Shown one piece after another: positions 18,086 through 27,100 of a stretch of 64,000 nt of DNA. Within the stretch, counting starts at the first letter, position 1. Every line of letters starts with the position of its first letter. Origin of the DNA: Pseudomonadota bacterium (GTDB taxonomy: Bacteria; Pseudomonadota; Alphaproteobacteria; Geminicoccales; Geminicoccaceae); assembly GCA_030549795.1 (NCBI GenBank), contig JAUQQO010000006.1:1-64000 (forward strand), written 5' to 3'. Made by a program: the position numbers and the translations under genes. Under the pieces are notes generated by a model that was given only the letters and a program-made list of their open reading frames with translations, ran no database searches and was not told where the DNA came from.

Positions 18086-19019
18086 GGGCTGCGGCTTCGC
18101 TTCCTGCGCTCGTTGCCGGCAACGCTTCACCGGGCGGCGCGACCGTGGCCGGCAACGGAACCGGCCGCAGCAAGAGGCTCAAGATGCGGGCGAGCGTGGC
18201 GCGCAGCTCGAAGCGGTGGACGACCATGTCGACCATGCCGTGCGCCAAGAGATACTCGGCTTTTTGAAAGCCCGGCGGCAGTTTCTCGCGGATCGTCTGC
18301 TCGATCACCCGCGCACCGGCAAAGCCGATGATCGCGCCCGGCTCGGCGATGTGGATGTCGCCCAGCATGGCGAAGGAAGCGGTGACGCCCCCCGTGGTCG
18401 GGTCGGCGAGCACCACCAAATAGGGCAGACCCGCTTCTTTGACCCGCGCGACCGCGACCGTGGTGCGCGCCATCTGCATGAGCGAAAGAGTGCCTTCTTG
18501 CATCCGGGCACCGCCTGAGGACGTGACGACGATAAACGCAGCGCGCCGTTCAATCGCGCGCTCTGCCGCGGCGATGAACGCTTCGCCCACCGCGGTGCCC
18601 ATGGAGCCGCCGAGGAACTCGAAGTTCATCACCGCGAGCACCACCGGCAGACCGCCGATCGTGCCCTCGGCCGCTTCGAGCGCATCATAGGACTTGGTCT
18701 TGCTCTGCGCTTCTTTGAGCCGATCGACGTAGCGCTTGCTGTCGCGAAAGCGCAGCGGATCGGGGCTCACGCGCGGCGGCTCGAGCTTCTGCCAACTGCC
18801 CTCGTCGAGGAGCGTCTTGAAGCGGAACTCGGGGCCCACGCGCATATGGTGCCCGCAGTGCGGGCACACGCGCTGATTGGCCTCGAGGTCGCGGTGGAAG
18901 ATCATCCGCTCGCAGGAGGGGCATTGACGCCAGAGGTTGTCCGGCACCTCCGTGCGGGTCTGGGTGCGCTCGACGAGCGCGCGAATGCGCGGGCGGACGT
19001 AGGAAGTGAGCCAGTTCAC
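18069..19019 (-). CDS. accD: Acetyl-CoA carboxylase carboxyltransferase beta subunit
   Basis: Carboxyltransferase subunit for malonyl-CoA synthesis, working with AccA (not in the window). The N-terminal zinc ribbon is intact: Cys33, Cys36, Cys52, Cys55 in QCPSCERM and VCPHCGHHM. The crotonase-fold core follows, with [12 protein letters not shown]-type residues ([15 protein letters not shown]) and [20 protein letters not shown]. It is 316 residues with a GTG start that shares GTGA with the trpA stop, so translation is probably coupled to the trp genes. Confidence 0.97.
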   Translation of the reverse strand: MNWLTSYVRPRIRALVERTQTRTEVPDNLWRQCPSCERMIFHRDLEANQRVCPHCGHHMRVGPEFRFKTLLDEGSWQKLEPPRVSPDPLRFRDSKRYVDRLKEAQSKTKSYDALEAAEGTIGGLPVVLAVMNFEFLGGSMGTAVGEAFIAAAERAIERRAAFIVVTSSGGARMQEGTLSLMQMARTTVAVARVKEAGLPYLVVLADPTTGGVTASFAMLGDIHIAEPGAIIGFAGARVIEQTIREKLPPGFQKAEYLLAHGMVDMVVHRFELRATLARILSLLLRPVPLPATVAPPGEALPATSAGSEAAAHGEPA

Positions 19020-19843
19020 CTGCGTGCCTCGCGCACTGCACGGGCGAGCGCCGCGACCTTGGCGTGCACGGCCGGCACGAGTTCGCGTCGCGCTTCCCCG
19101 CGCTCATCCAGATGCGCCGCCACTTCGCCGACAAGGGCCGAGCCCACCACCACCGCATCGGCGATGCGGGCGATCGCCGCCGCCTGCTCGTTCGTTTTGA
19201 TGCCAAAACCCACGGCGATGGGGAGATTGGTGTGGCGGCGGATGCGGTCGAGCTGCGGTGCCACCGCTTCGGCGATCGCGTCTTTCACACCGGTAACTCC
19301 GGTAAGACTGACATAGTAGAGAAAACCGCGGACGTTTTTTAGGACTTGCGGCAGCCGACGGTCGTCGGTGGTCGGCGTGGCTAGACGAATGAAGTCGAGA
19401 CCGCGCTCGAGCGCCGGAAGACAAAGTTCTTCGTCTTCTTCGGGCGGAAGGTCGACGACGATGAGCCCGTCCACTCCAGCATCGATGGCATCGTCGAGAA
19501 AGCGCAGCCGTCCATAGGCCCAAATCGGATTATAATAACCCATGAGCACGATCGGGGTGGCCGCGTCACGCTCGCGGAAGCGGCGCACGATCTCGAGCGT
19601 GCGGGCAAGAGTGATCCCGGCCTGCAGGGCGCGCAAATTCGCCGCCTGGATCACAGGACCATCAGCCATCGGATCGGAAAAGGGCATGCCGACCTCGATG
19701 AGATCGGCTCCAGCTGCCGGCAGACCCTCGAGCAGCTGCTCGAAGACCGGAATGTCGGGATCGCCAGCGACCAGAAAGGTGATGAGACCGGCGCGATTTT
19801 GCGCGCGCAGTTCCGCGAAACGGCGCTCGATGCGCGTGGTCAC
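19016..19843 (-). CDS. trpA: Tryptophan synthase alpha subunit
   Basis: Cleaves indole-3-glycerol phosphate to indole and glyceraldehyde 3-phosphate, passing indole to TrpB. Catalytic Glu50 ([12 protein letters not shown]) and Asp61 (MADGPVIQ) correspond to Glu49 and Asp60 of the enteric enzyme. The GTG at 19843 overlaps the trpB stop by 4 bases and gives 275 residues. The open frame continues upstream inside trpB but does not resemble TrpA. Confidence 0.97.
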   Translation of the reverse strand: MTTRIERRFAELRAQNRAGLITFLVAGDPDIPVFEQLLEGLPAAGADLIEVGMPFSDPMADGPVIQAANLRALQAGITLARTLEIVRRFRERDAATPIVLMGYYNPIWAYGRLRFLDDAIDAGVDGLIVVDLPPEEDEELCLPALERGLDFIRLATPTTDDRRLPQVLKNVRGFLYYVSLTGVTGVKDAIAEAVAPQLDRIRRHTNLPIAVGFGIKTNEQAAAIARIADAVVVGSALVGEVAAHLDERGEARRELVPAVHAKVAALARAVREARR

Positions 19844-21048
19844 AGCCGCACTCCGAGATGGCGCGCGACGGTGTAGATGTCCTTGTCGCCACGACCGCAA
19901 AGATTGACGACCATGAGCGCATCCTTGGGAAGTGTCGGGGCCAGGCGTATCGCCGCTGCAAGCGCATGGGCGGGCTCGAGCGCCGGCAGGATACCTTCAA
20001 GGCGGGCAAGCAGTTGGAAGGCCTCGAGCGCCTCGCGGTCGGTGGCGGCGGTGACTTCCATCCGCCCGATGTCTTTAAGCCAAGCGTGTTCGGGACCGAT
20101 CCCGGGATAATCGAGCCCGGCCGAGATCGAATGCGGCTCGATCACCTGACCGTCTTCGTCTTGCAAAAGGTAGGAGCGCGCACCGTGCAGGATGCCCGGT
20201 CGTCCGCGCAACAGGGCAGCGGCGTGCAAACCCGTATCGAGCCCCTCTCCGGCCGCCTCGACGGCAATCAGCCGCACCGAGGAATCGTCGAGAAAGGGAT
20301 GGAAGAGGCCCATGGCGTTCGAACCACCGCCCACGGCGGCGATCAGAACGTCGGGCAGCCGGCCCTCCTTCTCGAGGATCTGGGCCTTGGTCTCGCGACC
20401 GATGACCGATTGGAAATCGCGCACCATGGCCGGATAGGGATGGGGGCCGGCCACCGAGCCGATGAGATAGTAGGTAGTGGCGACGTTGGTGACCCAATCC
20501 CGAAGCGCCTCGTTCATGGCATCTTTAAGCGTGCGCGAGCCGGAGCACACGGACCGCACTTCGGCGCCCAATAGACGCATACGGAAAACATTGGGTTGCT
20601 GGCGCTCGATGTCGCGTTCACCCATATAAACAACACATTCCATATTGAAACGCGCACACACGGTTGCGGTCGCTACACCGTGTTGACCAGCGCCGGTTTC
20701 AGCAATAATGCGCTTTTTCCCCATCCGGCGCGCGAGCAGAATCTGGCCGATGCAGTTGTTGATCTTGTGCGCACCGGTATGGTTGAGCTCGTCACGCTTG
20801 AGATAGATCTTGGCACCACCCAGCTCGGCCGTGAGCCGCTCGGCGAAATAGAGCGGGGAGGGGCGGCCGACGTAGTCGGAAAACCAGGATTCGAGCTCGG
20901 CTTGAAAGGCGGGATCGCGCTTGGCTTCCTCGTAAGCCGCTTCGAGCTCGAGGATGCAGGGCATCAAGGTCTCGGCTACGAACCGGCCGCCGTAAAGACC
21001 GAAGCGACCGCGTTCATCGGGGCCGGTTCTGAGGCTGTTGGTCAGCAT
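19840..21048 (-). CDS. trpB: Tryptophan synthase beta subunit
   Basis: PLP enzyme that condenses indole with serine to tryptophan. Lys95 in [10 protein letters not shown] is the PLP-binding lysine, followed by [13 protein letters not shown] and the phosphate-binding GGGSNAMG. It is 402 residues from an ATG at 21048, normal length. It overlaps trpF by 7 bases and trpA by 4, so trpFBA is one translationally linked unit. Confidence 0.98.
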   Translation of the reverse strand: MLTNSLRTGPDERGRFGLYGGRFVAETLMPCILELEAAYEEAKRDPAFQAELESWFSDYVGRPSPLYFAERLTAELGGAKIYLKRDELNHTGAHKINNCIGQILLARRMGKKRIIAETGAGQHGVATATVCARFNMECVVYMGERDIERQQPNVFRMRLLGAEVRSVCSGSRTLKDAMNEALRDWVTNVATTYYLIGSVAGPHPYPAMVRDFQSVIGRETKAQILEKEGRLPDVLIAAVGGGSNAMGLFHPFLDDSSVRLIAVEAAGEGLDTGLHAAALLRGRPGILHGARSYLLQDEDGQVIEPHSISAGLDYPGIGPEHAWLKDIGRMEVTAATDREALEAFQLLARLEGILPALEPAHALAAAIRLAPTLPKDALMVVNLCGRGDKDIYTVARHLGVRL

Positions 21049-21767
21049 GCCGAGACCTCCTTGGGCGAAAGCGCGCCCAAGCGGCGCGCTTCGGCCATGA
21101 ACGCCGCGAGCTTGTGCGGGTCCTTGACCCCCGGTGCCGTCTCGATGCGGCTCGAGACATCGACGATCGGCGGCGCCAACAGCTCGACGGCGGCGGCGAG
21201 ATTGCCGGCATCCAGCCCCCCCGCCAAGGCCCAGGGCAAAGGTAGCCTACGGCCGGCGAGCAGCCGCCAGTCGAAGGGCAGGCCGTGGCCACCCGGCCAG
21301 GCGGCCCCGCGCGGCGGTCGGGCATCGAACAGCAGCATGTCGGCGACCTCGAAATAGGCCTCGAGGCCATCGAGATCCTCTTGCGCGCCCACCCGGATCG
21401 CTTTCATCACCCGGCAACCGGTGCGCAGCGCGATCGCGCGCACCCGCTCGGGCGTCTCGCTGCCGTGCAGCTGGAGAATATCGACCGGCGCATAAGAGAG
21501 CAGATGGTCGAGAAAGGCATCGGTGGCATCGACGATCACGCCCACGGTGCGCACCTCCGCGGGAACGCAGGCGAGCAGCTCGGCGAGCCGCTCGGGCGGC
21601 ACGAAGCGCGGTGATGGCGGGTAGAGCACGAATCCCAAGAAGCTCGCGCCGAGCGCGTGTGCGCGCGCGATCGTCTCGGCATCGGTGATACCGCACACCT
21701 TGACCCGAAAGGGTCGACGTAGCTGCGCTTCGCTCGCACCGGGAATGTCGTGGTCGGCAGGGAACAT
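21042..21767 (-). CDS. trpF: Phosphoribosylanthranilate isomerase
   Basis: Third dedicated step of tryptophan synthesis, on a (beta/alpha)8 barrel. The first strand [14 protein letters not shown] contains the catalytic Cys. [12 protein letters not shown], the acidic residue in LLFDARPP, and the phosphate-binding ending LAGGLDAGN with [16 protein letters not shown] are all present. At 241 residues it is slightly long, because about 20 residues precede the barrel. It is first in trpFBA-accD-folC. Confidence 0.96.
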   Translation of the reverse strand: MFPADHDIPGASEAQLRRPFRVKVCGITDAETIARAHALGASFLGFVLYPPSPRFVPPERLAELLACVPAEVRTVGVIVDATDAFLDHLLSYAPVDILQLHGSETPERVRAIALRTGCRVMKAIRVGAQEDLDGLEAYFEVADMLLFDARPPRGAAWPGGHGLPFDWRLLAGRRLPLPWALAGGLDAGNLAAAVELLAPPIVDVSSRIETAPGVKDPHKLAAFMAEARRLGALSPKEVSAC

Positions 21768-21838
21768 CGCTCGCCAGAGTCCATGAAGGACGGGGCGCTC
21801 CTAGCAGATCGCCCCCGCATACCCAAGGCCGCGCGTGG

Positions 21839-22915
21839 TCACCGCCGCGCGGCGATTGCGCGCTGGCGCAAGAGATGATCGGCGAGCACGCAGGCGAGCA
21901 TGGCCTCGCCCACCGGAACCGCGCGGATGCCGACGCAGGGGTCGTGACGGCCCTTGGTGACGATCTCGGTTTCGCGCCCGTCTTTGGTGATGGTGCGGCG
22001 TGGGATGAGAATGGAGGAGGTGGGTTTGACGGCGAAGCGGACGACGATGTCCTGACCGGTCGAGATCCCGCCCAGGATGCCCCCCGCATTGTTGGAAAGG
22101 AAGACGGGACCGTGCGGTCCGGCGCGGATCTCATCGGCGTTCTCTTCGCCCCGCAGTTCCGCAGCAGCGAAGCCGGCGCCGATCTCGACACCCTTGACGG
22201 CGTTGATGCTCATCATCGCCTTGGCGATGTCGGCGTCCAACTTGTCGTAGACGGGCTCGCCGAGCCCGGGGGGGACGCCTTTCGCCACGATTTCGATCAC
22301 CGCACCAATCGACGAGCCGGCTTTGCGAATGGCGGCGAGCTGTTCTTCCCAGCGCGCAGCGGCGCGCGCATCCGGGCAGAAGAACGGGTTGCGGTCGATC
22401 TCGGCGGGATCGAAACGGTCGCGGTCGATGCGGTCGCTGCCGAGCTGCACCATATAGCCGCGGATCTCGACCTCGGGCCCGAGGATCTTGCGCGCGATCG
22501 CACCCGCCGCCACCCGGCAGGCGGTCTCGCGCGCCGAGGCCCGCCCTCCGCCACGATAATCGCGGATCCCGTATTTCAAATCATAAGTGATATCGGCATG
22601 CCCTGGACGATAGACTTCTGCGATTTCCTCATAGTCTTTGGAGCGTTGATCGACATTGCGGATCAATAGACTTATGGGCGCACCCGTAGTCCGCCCGGCG
22701 AACACGCCGGAAAGAATCTCCACCCGATCGGGTTCGCGCCTCTGGGTAGTGAATTTCGATTGACCCGGGCGTCGACGATCGAGCCAGTATTGAATGTCCT
22801 CTTCGCACAGCGGAATGAGCGAGGGCACACCGTCCACCACCACCCCGATCGCCGGTCCGTGGCTCTCACCCCAGCTCGTGAAGCGAAAGAGCGTACCGAA
22901 GGAAGACCCGGCCAT
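21839..22915 (-). CDS. aroC: Chorismate synthase
   Basis: FMNH2-dependent enzyme forming chorismate from EPSP, the last shared step before tryptophan, tyrosine, phenylalanine and folate branches. It begins [20 protein letters not shown], which includes the conserved active-site His. The family signatures [19 protein letters not shown] and [18 protein letters not shown] are present. It is 358 residues from the ATG at 22915. It is separated from trpF by 71 bases, so it may be a separate unit although chorismate feeds the trp pathway. Confidence 0.97.
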   Translation of the reverse strand: MAGSSFGTLFRFTSWGESHGPAIGVVVDGVPSLIPLCEEDIQYWLDRRRPGQSKFTTQRREPDRVEILSGVFAGRTTGAPISLLIRNVDQRSKDYEEIAEVYRPGHADITYDLKYGIRDYRGGGRASARETACRVAAGAIARKILGPEVEIRGYMVQLGSDRIDRDRFDPAEIDRNPFFCPDARAAARWEEQLAAIRKAGSSIGAVIEIVAKGVPPGLGEPVYDKLDADIAKAMMSINAVKGVEIGAGFAAAELRGEENADEIRAGPHGPVFLSNNAGGILGGISTGQDIVVRFAVKPTSSILIPRRTITKDGRETEIVTKGRHDPCVGIRAVPVGEAMLACVLADHLLRQRAIAARR

Positions 22916-23304
22916 GGTTCGCTCGCTGCCCGCTAGCCGCGTGCCGGAAACGCGCGCCTTACCCGGGGTGCGGTCGCCTTACCGCCCCGGCGGTATCGAT
23001 GCAGCGGCTTGAGCCGGCTCGCGACGCCACACCCGCGCACGAGTTCGCACCCGCACCGACCGCGCGCGCGGGGCTGCGCGGACGCCGACTGTTCCGCACC
23101 ACCTGACTTGTCGTGCGCGCGCGATGTGGCCGTGGGCCTATCGCGCCTGTCCGCGCCACCGGCGAACTCGGCGGTCGCATGGCAGCTGCCGGCGCGCGGA
23201 TGCGGGAGAGACCGCGCGCGCAACCTCGGGTGTGTGTCAGCCGATGGTCTCGTCATCGTAAGCGCGCGCGATGCGCGACGGGTTCGCTCCATGAGCTTTG
23301 CGAC
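22916..23304. other. 389-base gene-free stretch between fabI and aroC
   Basis: Upstream region of aroC and downstream of fabI on the minus strand. It is GC-rich with purine/pyrimidine runs of CGCG. Open frames in it are Arg-rich and overlap one another, with no recognisable protein. I see no tRNA, convincing hairpin terminator or riboswitch. It presumably holds the aroC promoter. Confidence 0.5.
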
Positions 23305-24117
23305 CTAGACGGTGGCGATGTCGGGTGCATCGACCGCCTTCATGCCGACCACATGATATCCGCAGTCGACGTGGACGATCTCGCCCGTCACGCCGGCGCC
23401 CAGCTCCGAGAGCAAGAACACGGCGGCACCGCCGACGTCCTCGATCGTCACGTTGCGCTTTAAGGGGGCGTTATACTCGTTCCATTTGAGGATGTAGCGG
23501 AAATCACCGATGCCCGAGGCGGCGAGGGTGCGCACGGGTCCGGCCGAGATGGCGTTGACGCGGATCCCCTTGCCGCCGAGATCGGCGGCGAGATAGCGCA
23601 CCGATGCCTCGAGCGCTGCCTTGGCCACCCCCATCACGTTGTAGTGCGGGGTGACGCGCTCGGAGCCGATATAGGTGAGGGTCAACAGACTGGCTCCGCG
23701 TTCCATGAGCGGCTCGGCGCGGCGGGCGAGATCGGTGAACGACCAACACGAGATCATCAGGGTCTTTTGGAAGTTGTCGAATGTGGTATCGATATAGCGA
23801 CCCTTGAGCTGTTCTTTGTCCGACCACGCTATGGCGTGCACGAGAAAGTCGAGCCTGCCCCAGGCGGCCGCGATGGCGTCGAACACCGCATCCAGACTCG
23901 CAGGATCGGTGACATCGGCCGGCATCAAAAGCGGAGCCTGGAGTTCTTCGGCGAGCGGCTTGACGCGTTTGAAGAGCGCCTCGCCCTGATAGGTGACGGC
24001 CAGTTCGGCGCCTTGGCGACGGACCGCCTTGGCGATCCCCCAGGCGAGCGAACGTTCGTTGGCGATACCCATGACGAGGCCTCTTTTCCCGGCCATGAGC
24101 AGGGTCGGGGCGGTCAT
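23305..24117 (-). CDS. fabI: Enoyl-[acyl-carrier-protein] reductase (NADH), FabI
   Basis: Last reductive step of fatty-acid elongation; the target of triclosan in other bacteria. It has the SDR-like NADH fold with GKRGLVMGIANERSLAWGIA at the N-terminus. The catalytic Tyr/Lys arrangement lies in TYIGSERVTPHYNVMGVAKAALE (the Tyr before NVMG, then the Lys). This is the FabI spacing rather than classical SDR. SAGPVRTLAASGI and YHVVGM near the end are typical. It is 270 residues from the ATG at 24117. Confidence 0.96.
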   Translation of the reverse strand: MTAPTLLMAGKRGLVMGIANERSLAWGIAKAVRRQGAELAVTYQGEALFKRVKPLAEELQAPLLMPADVTDPASLDAVFDAIAAAWGRLDFLVHAIAWSDKEQLKGRYIDTTFDNFQKTLMISCWSFTDLARRAEPLMERGASLLTLTYIGSERVTPHYNVMGVAKAALEASVRYLAADLGGKGIRVNAISAGPVRTLAASGIGDFRYILKWNEYNAPLKRNVTIEDVGGAAVFLLSELGAGVTGEIVHVDCGYHVVGMKAVDAPDIATV

Positions 24118-24189
24118 GCGACGATGGCTCCGCAGCTTAAATGGAGGCGGTGGCGATCCTACCGGTGGCGCCTCGGCGTGTAAAAGGGC

Positions 24190-27100
24190 TTAAGGCGGCT
24201 GCGCTTGGCTCACTGCGGCAGCGATCCGGGCGCGACCGCCCTCAACGATGAGCTCGCCGCGCCAAGACAAGCGTTTGATCCGCAATGTCCCCCGCGGCCG
24301 GGCTGGATCGCGCGTGAGCATGAGCGCGCCTTTGCGGAGCTCAAGACCCAAGAGTGCATAGGCAGCACTCAACATGCGCGCAGCCGAACCCGTGTACCAA
24401 GCCCAGCCGCCCCGTTCCTCATAGCCGGGCCCGAAGCTCACGTCCGCCGGCTGCTGGTGCGGCGGCAAACCATAGCGAGCCAGTTTCGCGGGCTCGCTCT
24501 CCCCGATCGGGGAAATCTTGTACCAGACCTCGACCGCGCGGGCTTCGAGCCGCTCCGCCTCGAGTTCTCGACCGGCAGCGCGGGCGCGCTCGGCCAAGCG
24601 CAACAGGGCATCGACCAGCCAGGACACACCGTGGCTGTACTGCCCGCCATTCTCGCGCACCCCCGGCGGATAAGCAGCGATGCGCCCGGGGTAGGGTTCG
24701 CTTCGCTCATCGAACGGCGGATGCAAGAGCAACACCATGCCGTCCCGCTCGAGCACCGCGAGCGCCGCCTCGACGAGCCGAATACCCTCCTCGAGCGCGA
24801 CCACATCGGCGAGCACCGGCCAGGCGGCGGACAGCGCATCGACGATGAGGAGCTCGCGGCCGCGGTCGTCGATGGCGCGCACGAAGCGATCGCCGCGGGC
24901 CATGCGGCGCAGAGCGGTGCGCAGGCGGCTTGCTGCCTGCCCCCAAGCGGTTGCGAGCGCCTCTTCACCGCGCGCCGCGGCGAGCCCCCGCATGCCCTGC
25001 AAGACCTCGAGCAGAAAACATCCAAGCCACACGCTCTCGCCACGGCCGCGGCGCCCGAGCCGATCCAGCCCATCGTTCCAGTCGCCCGTGCCGATGAGCG
25101 GCAACCCGTTGGGACCCAAACGCGCGAGGGTGAAGGCGATCGCCCGCCGGCAGTGTTCGAACAGACTTTCGACTTCGCGCGAGGGTCGTGGCGCGAACAC
25201 GATCCCATCGGCACCCGGCGGGATCTGCCGCCCCTCGAGGAAGGGAACCGGTTCGTCGAGGATGGCGTCGTCGCCGGTCGCAAGGACGTAGCGCACCACG
25301 ACATAGGGTAGCCACAAATGCGGGTCGCTCGCCCGATTGCGCGCCGCGAGCCCGGTTCTGCCCTCCCACGAGAGATGCCACCATTGCAGCACGTCGCCCT
25401 CGAGGAACTGTTGGGCGGCATGCAGCAAGATTTGGGCACGGGCCAGTTCGGGATCGAGGAAGAAAAGCGGCAACACATCTTGGAGCTGGTCGCGGAAGCC
25501 GAAGGCCCCGCCGCGCTGCTGCGGCCCGCAGCGGGCCCAAAGCCGCGCCACCAGCACTTGGTAGGGCAGCCAGTCGTTGACCAGCCGATCGAAGGCGGGG
25601 TCCTCGGTCTCCACGCGTAAGATCGCGAGCCGTTCGCGCCAGCGTGCGCGCACCTCTTCTTTGGCCCTGCGCACCACCTCGAGTTCGCGAAAGCGGCGGG
25701 CGAGGGCACGCGCTTCGGCAAACGCCCCCGCTTGACCCAAGGCCAAGCAGACCTCCACCTCCGCGCCCGGGGGGAGCTCGAGATCACCGGCAAAGGCGAC
25801 AAGGCGCTCCCCGTCGTCGCGGCAGCGCGGGTCGGGTGCCCCGGCGGTGAGCAGGATCGGGCGTTGCGCCCAGTTCTCCGGCATACCCATCACCCGCGCG
25901 CGCCAGCTCTCGAGCGCGTCGACATGGAGGCTGGTGGCGGCGAACAGCCAGCCCTTGGCGAAGTCGTTGCGGTGATGCCGCACGTAGACCGCGAAAGGCC
26001 CGGTTTCTTCTGTCCGTGTCTCGAGGTGACCGCGACTGTCGCGAGGGAGTTCGGCAAGCGCGACGTGGACAGCGGGAACGACGCGTAGCCGGCGCAGCCG
26101 ATCGCCGCGATTGCTCAACCGCAGCAAATCGAGCTGCACCGGTGCGTCATCAACGACGAAGACCTCGCATTGAAGCTCGAGCCCATCCTGGGCGAGGTCT
26201 TGGGGGTGTTTGTGGAAGCGCACAAGACCCGGCTCGAAGACCACCTCGTAGCGGGCATCGGGACGCCGTGCAGGGACGAAGCTCGCACTCTCGAGCACAC
26301 CCGTCTCACGGTCGATCACGAAGATCCCGCGCGTCGGCCAATCGACGGGAACGCTCTCGAGCTGGAACCGGTTCCACGCGTTCTGCTGGGCGTTGGCGCC
26401 GAAGCTGAAGACCTCGCCGTCGGAGCCGACGACCGCGCCGTGGCCGAGCGGACTTGCGAGGACATGGTGCCAGGGACGCACAAGATTGCCCGGAGCGGAG
26501 ACGATCGTCCCCTCCGATCCGAAGCCCGGCTGCGCACCCGCCGGCAGCGGCGGATCGAGAAGCTCGCGCACCGCCTCGAACTCCGCCGCAAGGCGCGCGG
26601 CATCGGGTGCGGGGCGCCCACCATAGCGGGTGATCAGCGCGACAGCGCGATCGCGATCGCGGGCGTAGCCATCGATGAAGCGGAATCGGATGTGACCGCG
26701 CGGCGGCAAATCGACATCGAGGGCAAGGCTCGCGGCGGGATCGAAGGTGTAAAGACACCCCGCATCCGTGATCGGCCGCGGAGCGTCGAGTGCGAGCCCG
26801 GCAGGACGCGCGATGCCGCCCGTGCCCAAAAAACGCGCGCGGCTGTCCTCGTAGCCGACGAGCCGCACCGAACCCTTTGCGTCGAGAGCGACCGCATGGA
26901 AAGCGACTTCCGGCGACGGGCGCTCGTCTTCCGGTCGGCGGGCAGCGTTGGGGAGCATGCGGTTGCGGGCCACGATCGCGCCGAGCGAGGGGACGAACCA
27001 GGTGGCGACGTGCAGCGCCGCGAAAGCGGGCGCGCGTTCATAGGCATCGCGGGGAGCGAGCGCGAGTTCCTGGAAACTCGTGAGCCGCAACCGCCGCGGC